A stretch of 8,202 nt of DNA from NCBI GenBank assembly GCA_030151505.1, contig JASLDQ010000250.1, forward strand, positions 1-8,202, read 5' to 3'. The stretch comes from Chromobacteriaceae bacterium (GTDB lineage Bacteria; Pseudomonadota; Gammaproteobacteria; Burkholderiales; Aquaspirillaceae). Below the pieces are notes generated by a model. It was given only the letters and a program-made list of their open reading frames with translations, was not told the origin of the DNA and made no database searches. Below are positions 1 to 7,012 of the stretch, piece by piece; positions within the stretch are counted from its first letter, which is position 1, and each line of letters begins with the position of its first letter. Made by a program: the position numbers and the translations under genes.

Positions 1-1409
1 CTGCCGCCCGTCAACGCGGTCTCGATCGTGCTGGCGCCGATCTGGCTGCCGCCGGTCGACGGCACGAAAGGATCGGCGTCGGACCCCGAGCCGTTCGGCG
101 GTGACACCGTGCCCACCACGGTCAGGTCGTCCGGGTCCAGCAGCCACTCGCCGCCCCGGCCCCGGTCGGCACCGACATTGGCCGCCCGGCTCACGTTCAG
201 CTCGTGGCCCGAGGTTTCCACTGCCCCGCCGTTGCCGCCCTGTGCGCCGCCACGGGCGCGAATCTGGCCGTCGACACGGGTCTGGCCGTCCGACCACACC
301 ACCACGGTGCCGCCATCGCCGTTCACCGTCGCACTGGCATCCAGGGTTGCGCCGGCGGCGATCACGGTGGCCTTGCTGTGGTGCAGGCTGGCGTCCTGGC
401 CCTGCCAGCCGCCGCCGACGCGGATGGTGCCGCCCCCTGTGGCACCGCGGGCGTCCAGCACCGCTCCGTCGAGCACGGCGACCCGCTCGCCGGTCACGTC
501 GATGCGTCCGCCCTTGCCGCTGTCGCTGCCAACGTCGAGCCGACCGCTGACCAGCGTGTCGCCGTTGCTGGTGTCGATGCTGATCTGGCCGCCGCGCGCG
601 CTCAGGGTGCCGCCGACCTCGGTCTTGCGGCTGGCCTTGAGCACGATGCGGCCGGCGGCATCGCGGCTGGCGCTGTCGGCGCTGACGAGGCCGCGATTTT
701 CCAGCAATGCGCCATAAAGGCTGACCTTGCCGCCGCCGGCCAGCAGCTGGCCGAGGTTGCGGACGCGGTCGCCGTCGTTGGCCAGTTCGATGCGGATGTC
801 GGGATGCAGGCTGTCGACGAGGGACACGCGCTGGCCGGCGGCCAGCAGGATGTCGCCATTGGGGGCGTGGATCAGCCCGCTGTTTTCGACGTTCGGAGCG
901 ATCAACCAGACCTGCCCGCCGTCGGTGGTGCGGATGTCGCCGAGGTTGACCACGCTGCCGGCCTGGCCGCCGTTGTCGAAGCGGAACTTGCCGGCGAGGT
1001 AATCCTCGTTGCTGAGATTGAGCGTGCTGGCCACCAGCCCGGCCACGTCGACGCTGCTGCCGGCGCCGAACACGATGCCGTTAGGGTTGATCAGCAGCAC
1101 CCGGCCATTGGATTCGAGCCGGCCGAGCAGCACGCTGGCGCTCTGGCCGGTGACGCGGTTGAGCACGCTGCTGGCGGCGTCGGGCTGGACGAAGCGGGTA
1201 ATCTCGCCCGCCGCGTTGCCGAAGCTCTGCCAGTTGAGGATGGTCTGGCGGCCGCCGGTGGTGACGGTGAAGACGTTGCCCGCCTGGCTGGCACTGGCGC
1301 TGCCGTGGACCACGTCCATGCCCTGCGGCTGGGCGTGCGCCGCCGGCGCGAAGGCCATGGCGAGCGTCAGCGTCAGGAGGCAGGGAGCGAAAGAGAATGA
1401 GCGCGACAT
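1..1409 (-). CDS. TpsA: filamentous haemagglutinin-family exoprotein, N-terminal part (runs off left edge)
   Basis: Large secreted cargo protein of a two-partner (type Vb) system, probably an adhesin, contact-dependent effector or surface fibre. The ATG at 1409 opens a frame with no stop down to base 1, giving 469 visible codons. Residues 1-27 form a signal peptide (basic start, hydrophobic core, cut predicted after AHA). It is short, without the long ESPR extension seen in some large TpsA proteins. The TPS secretion domain follows: INWQSF-like ILNWQSF near residue 58, NPNGIVFG at 108-115 (the NPNG turn is the family hallmark), and ILLAAGQ near 187. Glycine-rich beta-helix-like sequence follows, with a WLLDP motif near 422, common at the end of this module in betaproteobacterial members. 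The start is supported by AGGA at 1418-1421, eight bases upstream. The gene lies 10 bases after tpsB in one operon. The functional C-terminal part is outside the window, so the cargo's activity cannot be named. Confidence 0.93.
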   Translation of the reverse strand, partial: MSRSFSFAPCLLTLTLAMAFAPAAHAQPQGMDVVHGSASASQAGNVFTVTTGGRQTILNWQSFGNAAGEITRFVQPDAASSVLNRVTGQSASVLLGRLESNGRVLLINPNGIVFGAGSSVDVAGLVASTLNLSNEDYLAGKFRFDNGGQAGSVVNLGDIRTTDGGQVWLIAPNVENSGLIHAPNGDILLAAGQRVSLVDSLHPDIRIELANDGDRVRNLGQLLAGGGKVSLYGALLENRGLVSADSASRDAAGRIVLKASRKTEVGGTLSARGGQISIDTSNGDTLVSGRLDVGSDSGKGGRIDVTGERVAVLDGAVLDARGATGGGTIRVGGGWQGQDASLHHSKATVIAAGATLDASATVNGDGGTVVVWSDGQTRVDGQIRARGGAQGGNGGAVETSGHELNVSRAANVGADRGRGGEWLLDPDDLTVVGTVSPPNGSGSDADPFVPSTGGSQIGASTIETALTGG

Positions 1410-1417
1410 GGCGGCGG

Positions 1418-1421
1418 TCCT
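1418..1421 (-). promoter_or_regulatory. tpsA ribosome binding site overlapping the tpsB stop codon
   Basis: On the minus strand the bases AGGA (1421 to 1418) sit eight bases before the TpsA ATG at 1409 and overlap the TAG stop of tpsB (1422-1420). Ribosomes ending TpsB synthesis would therefore be positioned on the TpsA initiation site. This fits translational coupling and fixes the TpsA start. Confidence 0.7.
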
Positions 1422-2997
1422 AGTAGCTGAGGATCAGGCTGGCGTGCAGGCGGGGATGCTGGCGGCTGGTGTCGGCGGTGCTTTTCTGCGGCACGCCCAC
1501 GTCCAGCCCGAGCTGGACATTGCGCCGCCACTGGGCCTGCAGGCTGGCGCCGTAGCTCCACAGCGTCACGTGGTCGGGCGTGTCCTGATAGGTGGCGCGG
1601 CGGCGCAGGGTGCCGGCATCGACGAAGACGCCCAGCCGGCAGGTTCCGCCGGTCCAGCGACCGCACAGCTCGGGACCATACAGCGATAGCTGCTGGCTGA
1701 TGCCTTCCTCGCCGGCCTCGGCCCGTTCCGGATAGCCGCGCACCGACGACTGACCGCCGATGCCGAACTGCTCGGACGAGATCAGCACGTCCGGGCTGGC
1801 CTGCGCGCCCAGGCGGTGCAGCCAGCGCCAGTCGCCGGGCAGGCCGCCGCCAGCCTGGCTGTCCAGCCGCCAGATCTGGTAGTGGGGGGTCGCATCCTGG
1901 CGGCTCTGCCGGAAGGCCTCGGCGTCGCCATGGCGGCCGCCGGGCAGGTTGTGGCTCCAGTTGATCGAGGCGAGCCAGCGCTGGCGTTCGTGTTCGACTT
2001 CGACCGCGTAGCCGAGCGTCAGCGGCAGGGTGGTGATCTTGCTGCCCAGCTGGATGCCTTCCAGCCGGGTGTCGTTGTCGAAGCTGCGCCAGTCCGCGCC
2101 CAGCAGGACCTTATGCTGCCACTCGCCGCGGCGCGGCAGGGCCTGGTTCCAGCGCAGGCCGGCGCTGGAACCGCGCCCGGTGACGGCCAGGTCGAACGGC
2201 CCGGCGGCCACGGTGCCGCTATCGACATCGGAGTGGTTGGCGTAGACATCCAGCGCGGCATCCCAGCCGTACAGCGGCAGGCGGTAGCCGACGCCGTAAA
2301 GCTGCACGTCGCGCTCATGGCCGGGCGAGGTGGTGTACTGCACGGTGGCGATGTGGTCGCGGTTGAACAGGTTGTGGTGGCGCGCCACCACGCCGACTCG
2401 CTGGCGGCCGGTGGCCGGCGTGCCGCTGTTGTCCCAGCTGGCCGCCACCGACCACGGCTTCTCGTCCTCGACCTCCACCCGCGCCACCACGCCGGCGCTG
2501 CGGCTGGCATCGTCCAGAAAGCTCACCCGGGTGGTTTTGGACGGATTCTCGTTGGCGATCTTGAGATTGGCCGACATGCCGTTCAGATGGGGCATGGCGC
2601 CCTTCTGCAGGGCCGGCAGGCTGGCACGCACGTTGTCGTCGTCGAAATACTTGTTGCCGCTGATCTCCACCCGGCTGATGGTGGCCTCCATCACTTCCAG
2701 CTGCACCACCCCGGTATCGAGCACCTGTTCCGGCAAGTGGATGCGCACCAGCGAATAGCCCTGCTCCCGGTACCACGCTTCGATCGCTTCGATGGCGTGC
2801 TGGATGTCGCCGAAATCGCGCGAAGCGCCGACATAGGGGGCGGTCAGGCGGGCCGCGGTCGCGGCGTCCAGCAGCGTGGCATGCTGCAACTGGTAGCGGG
2901 AAATGCCGAAGCGGGGCAAATCGTCGTCGGCCTGCACAATCAGACTGGCGCACAGCAGTGCGAGACCGGCAAACCGCGGGGAGGCAATCGCTGACAT
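1420..2997 (-). CDS. TpsB: ShlB/FhaC/HecB-family outer-membrane transporter of a two-partner secretion system
   Basis: Omp85-superfamily pore that moves the adjacent TpsA protein from the periplasm across the outer membrane. From the ATG at 2997 it has 525 residues, normal for the family. Residues 1-23 are a signal peptide (cut probably after VQA). A first POTRA domain spans about 29-105 (GYSLVRIHLPEQ, then VLDTGVVQLEV), and a second about 106-180 (VEISGNKYF near 110). The beta-barrel follows, with DNSG near 189, the channel-loop motif VRGY at 419-422 and FVDAG at 458-462. The chain ends in Ser-Tyr, an aromatic end usual for outer-membrane barrels. A GTG at 3024 in frame would add nine residues, but the ATG at 2997 is preferred because AGG lies eight bases before it and the signal peptide then begins normally. 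The mature protein enters POTRA almost at once, leaving no room for the N-terminal plug helix known from FhaC. First gene of the tpsBA operon. Confidence 0.95.
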   Translation of the reverse strand: MSAIASPRFAGLALLCASLIVQADDDLPRFGISRYQLQHATLLDAATAARLTAPYVGASRDFGDIQHAIEAIEAWYREQGYSLVRIHLPEQVLDTGVVQLEVMEATISRVEISGNKYFDDDNVRASLPALQKGAMPHLNGMSANLKIANENPSKTTRVSFLDDASRSAGVVARVEVEDEKPWSVAASWDNSGTPATGRQRVGVVARHHNLFNRDHIATVQYTTSPGHERDVQLYGVGYRLPLYGWDAALDVYANHSDVDSGTVAAGPFDLAVTGRGSSAGLRWNQALPRRGEWQHKVLLGADWRSFDNDTRLEGIQLGSKITTLPLTLGYAVEVEHERQRWLASINWSHNLPGGRHGDAEAFRQSRQDATPHYQIWRLDSQAGGGLPGDWRWLHRLGAQASPDVLISSEQFGIGGQSSVRGYPERAEAGEEGISQQLSLYGPELCGRWTGGTCRLGVFVDAGTLRRRATYQDTPDHVTLWSYGASLQAQWRRNVQLGLDVGVPQKSTADTSRQHPRLHASLILSY

Positions 2998-3005
2998 GAC
3001 ATTGA

Positions 3006-3008
3006 CCT
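3006..3008 (-). promoter_or_regulatory. tpsB ribosome binding site
   Basis: AGG on the minus strand (3008 to 3006), within the run CAGGTCA, lies eight bases upstream of the ATG at 2997. It decides the start in favour of 2997 over the upstream in-frame GTG at 3024, which has no such element. Confidence 0.6.
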
Positions 3009-3083
3009 GAAAAACAAGCGGCACAAAATGCCATGAAAAACATTGCCATGCAATCCGGCAATCTGGTTTGTCATTACCTGTTG

Positions 3084-3095
3084 AGATTTAAATCT
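3084..3095. repeat. Perfect 12-base palindrome AGATTTAAATCT
   Basis: Every base pairs with its mirror partner around the centre at 3089/3090. The AGAT...ATCT half-sites recur in the inverted repeat at 3113-3125, centred about 30 bases (nearly three helical turns) away. It is flanked by two copies of TTGTCATT. Probable operator for a dimeric regulator; the identity of the regulator is unknown. Confidence 0.5.
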
Positions 3096-3122
3096 GCCAT
3101 TGTCATTTTGCAGAGATAGAAT
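3094..3122 (+). promoter_or_regulatory. Predicted sigma70-type promoter for the cyclase unit
   Basis: A -35 element CTGCCA (3094-3099, four of six matches to TTGACA) is separated by exactly 17 bases from a -10 element TAGAAT (3117-3122, five of six matches to TATAAT). Transcription would start near 3129-3130. The -35 overlaps the end of one palindrome and the -10 lies inside the GAGAT-AGA-ATCTC inverted repeat, so a protein bound at either site would be expected to affect this promoter. Confidence 0.5.
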
Positions 3123-3125
3123 CTC
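3113..3125. repeat. Inverted repeat GAGAT-AGA-ATCTC over the -10 element
   Basis: Five-base arms (3113-3117 and 3121-3125) are perfectly complementary around a three-base centre. The repeat contains the TAGAAT -10 hexamer and shares AGAT/ATCT half-sites with the palindrome at 3084-3095. A repressor-type site is the simplest reading, but chance cannot be excluded for so short a repeat. Confidence 0.4.
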
Positions 3126-3155
3126 CCCGCTCCCGACTCTGCCCCTACCTGCCCC

Positions 3156-3386
3156 ATGAATGCACCCCCCGCCCTGCTGACCGGGCTGTTCAATCCTGCT
3201 GCGCCCGTCACCACCGTCATGGCCACGGACAGGCGCTGGCGGAGGATCGTCCGGTCTGGAGCACCGGCAGGCGCCATCGACGGCCTTCCCCGCAACATGG
3301 CGGCAACCCGTGCAGCGGCCAGCCAACCGGCGTGTACGCGGACCGGGCAGACCCGTCGCCCCGTGCTGGCAGCCACCGCGCCATGA
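3156..3386 (+). CDS. Possible 76-codon leader ORF, ATGA overlap with the cyclase start
   Basis: An ATG at 3156, about 27 bases after the predicted transcription start, opens a frame ending in TGA at 3384-3386. That stop overlaps the cyclase ATG at 3383 as ATGA. The predicted peptide is alanine-, proline- and arginine-rich, with no recognised domain or signal. Against it: no ribosome binding site is visible before 3156, and many codons end in A or T, unlike the undoubted genes nearby. For it: the cyclase ATG also lacks a Shine-Dalgarno sequence, so coupled translation from this frame would explain how the cyclase is initiated. It may equally be untranslated leader RNA. Confidence 0.25.
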   Translation: MNAPPALLTGLFNPAAPVTTVMATDRRWRRIVRSGAPAGAIDGLPRNMAATRAAASQPACTRTGQTRRPVLAATAP

Positions 3387-5590
3387 GCCCGCGCCTCCGG
3401 CGCCGGGGCGGGCGCATCCTGATCGCGGCGCTCGCGCTGCTTTTGCTGGCACAGATCACCGGCCTGCTCGCCCTGCCTCCGGTCGAGCGGCTGGAACGCT
3501 GGCTGTACGACACCCGCTTGCAGCTGACCATGCCGGGCGGCCGCGATGAACGGGTGGTCATCGTCGACATCGACGAGAAAAGCCTCGCGCAGCTCGGCCG
3601 CTGGCCCTGGTCGCGCGACCGGCTGGCCGGGCTGGTCGACACCTTGTTCGAGCATTACCGCATCCGCACCCTCGGCTTCGACATTCTGTTCGGCGAACGC
3701 GACACCAGCTCCGGCTGGCCGGTGCTGCAGCGGCTCGCGGACGATGCCCTGCGCGACGACCGCGGCTACCGCGCCGCCCTCACCCGCCTCGCCCCCGAGC
3801 TCGACTATGACCGCCGCTTCGCCCGCAGCCTCCACGGTCGCCCGGTGGTGCTGGGTTACTATTTCACGCCCGGCCAGGAACGCCACGGCCAGCTGCCCGA
3901 CCCGCTGATCAGCCTGCCGCCGGGCGAGGACCCCGGCTGGCAAACCGTGACCACCCACGGCTACGGCGCCAACCTGCCCGACCTGGTCGCCGCCGCCGCC
4001 GATGCCGGTCACTTCAACCCCATGGTCGATCCCGACGGCGTGACCCGCCGCGTCAGCCTGCTGACCCGCTACGGCAACGACTACTATGCCCCGCTGGCCT
4101 ACGCCGTCGCCCGCACCGCGCTGCAGCGGCCGGCATCCGCGCTGGTCTGGCCGGAGGGTGCGCCCCAGCCCGAAGCCATCCGCTTGGGCGACAGCCTGCT
4201 GCCGCTGGACGAGGAAGGCGCGGTATGGGTGCCCTACCGCGGTCCGGCCGGCAGTTTTGCCTATATCCCGGCCGCCGACGTGCTGAGCCGCGCCGTGCCG
4301 AAGGCCCAGTTGGACGGCCGCATTGTCCTGCTCGGCTCCACCGCCCCCGGCCTCAAGGACCTGCGCGTGTCGCCGGTCGGCAGCGTCTATCCCGGCGTGG
4401 AAGTCCACGCCAACCTCATCGCCGGCATGCTGGACGGCGTGCTGCCGCAGCGGCCGGGCTGGGTGCTGGGCGGCAATGCGCTGGCGCTGGCGCTGCTGGC
4501 CGCCGTCCTGATCTGGCAGCTGCCGCGCCGCAGTCTGCTTGCCTCGGCCGCCATCGTGGCGGGGCTGGCGGCAGCGGTCATCGGTTTCGACGCAGGGATC
4601 TGGTACGGCGAGCGCATCGCCTGGCCCAGCGCAGTGCTGCTGGTCTTCCTCGGCGTCGCCTTCATGCTGGACGCGCTGCTGGGCTACCTGACCGAAGCCC
4701 GCAGCAAGCGCCAGCTGGCCGGACTGTTCGGCCAGTACGTGCCGCCCGAGCTGGTGGAAAAGATGAACGACAATCCGGCGCAGTATTCGATGGCCGGCCA
4801 GAGCCGCGAGATTTCGGTGCTGTTCACCGACGTGCGCGGCTTCACCCGCATCTCCGAGTCGATGGACCCGGCCGCGCTGGGCGAGATGATGAACGCGCTG
4901 ATGGACGAACAGTCGCTGGTGGTGCGCAGCCACGGCCTCGGCACCATCGACAAGTTCATCGGCGACGCGCTGATGGCGTTCTGGAACGCGCCGACCGACG
5001 ACCCCGACCACGCGCTGCACGCGGTCGAAGCCGCGCTGGCGATGCAGCCGGCGCTGGACGCCTTCAACCGCAAGCACGCCGGGCGCGGCTGGCCCACGCT
5101 GGAAATCGGCGTGGGCGTGAACAGCGGCCGCGCGGTGGTCGGCGACATGGGCTCGCGACTGCGGCGGGCCTATACCGCGCTGGGCGACACGGTCAACCTC
5201 GCCGCCCGGCTGGAAGGACAAAGCAAGGCCTACGGCCAGACCGTCATCATCGGCGAGACGACCTTCGCCGCGCTGCCGGACGATTTCGTCTGCCTCGAGC
5301 TCGACCGCCTGCGCGTGGTGGGCAAGAGCCAGGCCGTGCGCATCTACTCGCCGCTGGGCCGCCGCGCCGGGCTGCCGGCCGACACGCTGGCCGAGGCCGA
5401 GCGCTACCACCAGGCGCTGGCCCGTTACCACCAGCGCGACTGGGATATGGCAGCCGCGCTGTTCGACGCGCTGCATGCTGCCGCTCCGGAGCGCAAGCTG
5501 TACAAGCTCTATCTGGAACGCATCGCCCGCCTGCGCGACACCGGCCCGGCGGAAGAATGGGACGGTGCCTTCACCGCCGAAACCAAGTAG
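3383..5590 (+). CDS. CHASE2-domain membrane adenylate cyclase (class III)
   Basis: Predicted receptor enzyme making cAMP from ATP. The ATG at 3383 gives 735 residues. One membrane segment lies near 10-30. An extracytoplasmic CHASE2 sensor spans about 33-350 (VVIVDIDEKSL, GFDILFGERD, IVLLGSTAPGLKD, YPGVEVHANL, all family hallmarks). Three membrane segments follow near 361-381, 386-406 and 412-436, then a linker and the cyclase domain at about 475-665. Metal-binding Asp483 (FTDVRGF) and Asp528 (GDALMAFW), adenine-selecting Lys524 and Asp602, and transition-state Asn605 and Arg609 (LGDTVNLAARLE) are all present, so an active ATP-specific cyclase is expected. The tail 666-735 resembles the helical tail common in CHASE2 cyclases. 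A GTG at 3332 in frame adds 17 unlikely residues; neither start has a clear ribosome binding site. Divergent from tpsBA, convergent with cytX. The CHASE2 ligand is unknown. Confidence 0.95.
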   Translation: MSPRLRRRGGRILIAALALLLLAQITGLLALPPVERLERWLYDTRLQLTMPGGRDERVVIVDIDEKSLAQLGRWPWSRDRLAGLVDTLFEHYRIRTLGFDILFGERDTSSGWPVLQRLADDALRDDRGYRAALTRLAPELDYDRRFARSLHGRPVVLGYYFTPGQERHGQLPDPLISLPPGEDPGWQTVTTHGYGANLPDLVAAAADAGHFNPMVDPDGVTRRVSLLTRYGNDYYAPLAYAVARTALQRPASALVWPEGAPQPEAIRLGDSLLPLDEEGAVWVPYRGPAGSFAYIPAADVLSRAVPKAQLDGRIVLLGSTAPGLKDLRVSPVGSVYPGVEVHANLIAGMLDGVLPQRPGWVLGGNALALALLAAVLIWQLPRRSLLASAAIVAGLAAAVIGFDAGIWYGERIAWPSAVLLVFLGVAFMLDALLGYLTEARSKRQLAGLFGQYVPPELVEKMNDNPAQYSMAGQSREISVLFTDVRGFTRISESMDPAALGEMMNALMDEQSLVVRSHGLGTIDKFIGDALMAFWNAPTDDPDHALHAVEAALAMQPALDAFNRKHAGRGWPTLEIGVGVNSGRAVVGDMGSRLRRAYTALGDTVNLAARLEGQSKAYGQTVIIGETTFAALPDDFVCLELDRLRVVGKSQAVRIYSPLGRRAGLPADTLAEAERYHQALARYHQRDWDMAAALFDALHAAAPERKLYKLYLERIARLRDTGPAEEWDGAFTAETK

Positions 5591-5599
5591 GCCAAAACC

Positions 5600-5623
5600 A
5601 AAACGGGGCACGCGCCCCGTTTT
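5600..5623. terminator. Bidirectional rho-independent terminator shared by the cyclase gene and cytX
   Basis: AAAACGGGGC (5600-5609) and GCCCCGTTTT (5614-5623) are exact reverse complements around a four-base loop ACGC. A GC-rich stem followed by a T run exists on both strands, so the structure can stop transcription from either side. It begins nine bases after the cyclase stop and directly abuts the cytX stop codon (5626-5624). Confidence 0.92.
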
Positions 5624-6910
5624 TCATGCCAACCGTCGGCGCCCCCGCGTCAGCGCCAGATACAGCACCGCCGCCAGCAGCAGCGCCGGCAGCGTGGCGC
5701 CGACATCGGGCAGGTAATGGGCCAGCAGGTGATACGCCGCCACGCCGACGCCCCAGGCCAGCAGCGCGGTCCAGCGCAGGCTGCCGATATGGGCCGGCAG
5801 ACGGCGGCGGCGGACGAGGAAGTGGTCGACCAGCACCACGCCGAACAGCGGCGCGAACACCGAGCCGATCAGCAGCAGAAAGTTTTCGTACTGCGCCAGC
5901 GGCGCGAACCATGCCACCAGCGTGCACAGCACGCCCAGCCCCAGCGACAGGCCGGCGACCGGCAACGGCAGCAGGGTGCCGCTGGATACCGCGGCGGAAT
6001 GGATGTCGGCAAAGGCGTTTTCGGTTTCATCCAGCAGGATCAGCAGGAGCGGCAGGCCGCCGCCGGCCGTGGCCAGCGCCAGCAGCAGCGCGTTGCCGTC
6101 GCCGTGGCCGGCGAAGGCAAGCGTGTAGGCCGCGCCCAGGCTCATCAGCCAGACATTGCCGAGGAAATAGCCCAGCGCCGTGCCGCCGAAAATACGGCCC
6201 GGCCGTGCGCCGAAGCGGGTGTAGTCGGCGATCAGCGGCAGCCACGACAGCGGCATCGCGATCGCCAGATCGAAACCGGTCGCCAGCACCAGCGAACCGT
6301 CGCCGGCCTTGGCCCACAAGGCCGGCAGATCGTGGTGGCGGACCAGTTCGATGCTCAGCCACGCACACGCCGCCAGCAGGAACCAGATCCCCCAGCGCCG
6401 CAGGATCCGGCGCACGAACGCCAGCGGACCGCTCACCGCCAGCAGGGTCGCCAGCCCGCCGAACAGCACGGTCCACACTGCAGGATGCGCCCACAGGCTA
6501 CCGGCCCCGAGGTGGCGGCTGGCCAGGAGACTGGCCGCGTCGCGCATCACGATGATCTCGAACGCCCCCCAGCCGACCAGTTGCAGCAGATTGAGCAGGG
6601 CCGGCAAGGATGCCCCCTTGCTGCCCAGGCTCAGGCGCAGCGCCGCCATCGACGCCAGCCCGGTGTCGGCCCCGATGACGCCGACCGAGGCCAGCAGCAG
6701 CACTCCTACCGCGCTGCCCGAGAGCACCGCCGTCAGCGCCCCGGCCAGCCCCAGCCCCGGTCCGAGCAGGGCGCCGGCCTGCAGCACCATCAGGCCGATG
6801 CCGAGCGAAAACCACAACGAGAACAGGTCGCGCAGGCCGAACACGCGATGGGCGGCAGCGACGGGAGTGGATGGATCGTAAGTCGCGGAGGAAGAGGAAT
6901 TCACAGGCAT
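5624..6910 (-). CDS. cytX: CytX: putative hydroxymethylpyrimidine importer (NCS1 family)
   Basis: Inner-membrane carrier of the nucleobase:cation symporter-1 family, predicted to import hydroxymethylpyrimidine for thiamin synthesis. From the ATG at 6910 it has 428 residues, usual for the family, with about 12 hydrophobic segments. Recognisable stretches include LFSLWFSLGIGL (29-40) in the first segment, VGWGAFEIIVM (112-122), SWLPLIADYTRF (222-233), which is typical of CytX, DETENAFADIHSAAVS (294-309), and IGSVFAPLFGVVLVDHF (348-364). The substrate is inferred from the subfamily; cytosine or another pyrimidine/purine is the alternative. A TTG at 6925 in frame would add five residues but would place the start in the T run of a hairpin, so 6910 is preferred. 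No good Shine-Dalgarno sequence precedes either. No thiamin synthesis gene is visible beside it. It stands alone, convergent with the cyclase and downstream of the EF-G-like gene in the same direction. Confidence 0.87.
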   Translation of the reverse strand: MPVNSSSSATYDPSTPVAAAHRVFGLRDLFSLWFSLGIGLMVLQAGALLGPGLGLAGALTAVLSGSAVGVLLLASVGVIGADTGLASMAALRLSLGSKGASLPALLNLLQLVGWGAFEIIVMRDAASLLASRHLGAGSLWAHPAVWTVLFGGLATLLAVSGPLAFVRRILRRWGIWFLLAACAWLSIELVRHHDLPALWAKAGDGSLVLATGFDLAIAMPLSWLPLIADYTRFGARPGRIFGGTALGYFLGNVWLMSLGAAYTLAFAGHGDGNALLLALATAGGGLPLLLILLDETENAFADIHSAAVSSGTLLPLPVAGLSLGLGVLCTLVAWFAPLAQYENFLLLIGSVFAPLFGVVLVDHFLVRRRRLPAHIGSLRWTALLAWGVGVAAYHLLAHYLPDVGATLPALLLAAVLYLALTRGRRRLA

Positions 6911-6919
6911 ATCCAGCAG

Positions 6920-6956
6920 AAACAAAGAAAGCCGCCGCGACTCCGGGTCGCGGCGG
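6920..6956 (-). terminator. Strong terminator-like hairpin just upstream of cytX
   Basis: On the minus strand CCGCCGCGAC (6956 region to 6947, read in reverse) and GTCGCGGCGG (6941-6932) form a perfect 10-pair stem with a five-base CCGGA loop. It is followed by C and the T-rich run TTTCTTTGTTT (6930-6920). The T run ends nine bases before the cytX ATG. It could end transcription from the EF-G-like gene about 250 bases upstream, or act as an attenuator inside the cytX leader. Confidence 0.7.
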
Positions 6957-7012
6957 TGGCCGGGCCGGACGGCCCAATGGGCGCCACGGCGTCGGAACGA
7001 TAACGGGCGGCG

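Larger units (their letters stand above)
2998..3125. promoter_or_regulatory. AT-rich divergent control region between tpsBA and the cyclase gene
   Basis: This stretch is visibly AT-rich against very GC-rich surroundings and separates two divergently oriented transcription units. It contains an inverted repeat ATTGC-CAT-GCAAT (3042-3054), a direct repeat TTGTCATT at 3068-3075 and 3100-3107, a perfect palindrome AGATTTAAATCT (3084-3095), and a second inverted repeat GAGAT-AGA-ATCTC (3113-3125). No convincing sigma70 promoter towards tpsB was found, although TTGCAT/CATTTT-like pairs exist. AT-rich islands of this sort are typical promoter regions and possible targets of xenogeneic silencers. Which regulator binds here cannot be told from sequence. 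Confidence 0.6.

Noticed and set aside
204..1400. 398-codon plus-strand frame opposite tpsA
   Set aside because: Antisense of the TPS domain; Ala/Val/Asp-rich with no recognised motif. The minus-strand frame has a signal peptide, NPNG motif and ribosome binding site.
1816..2994. 392-codon plus-strand frame opposite tpsB
   Set aside because: Mirror of the barrel-coding sequence, without motifs. TpsB on the minus strand is unambiguous.
2998..3125. Crp binding site in the divergent region next to the cyclase
   Set aside because: No TGTGA-N6-TCACA pattern or close variant was seen; the palindromes present have a different half-site.
3074..5611. 845-codon open frame on the minus strand across the cyclase gene
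   Set aside because: It is antisense to a protein with clear CHASE2 and cyclase motifs. Its predicted product is rich in Gln, His, Arg and Val with no domain, a known artefact of high-GC codon use.
4225..6555. 776-codon plus-strand frame spanning the end of the cyclase gene and the antisense of cytX
   Set aside because: It runs through two real genes and the terminator. The product is an Arg/Ala/Pro/Gly-rich low-complexity chain without any family signature.
5717..7003. 428-codon plus-strand frame opposite cytX
   Set aside because: Gln/Arg/Ala-rich antisense shadow of a membrane protein with clear NCS1 motifs; no start signal or domain.
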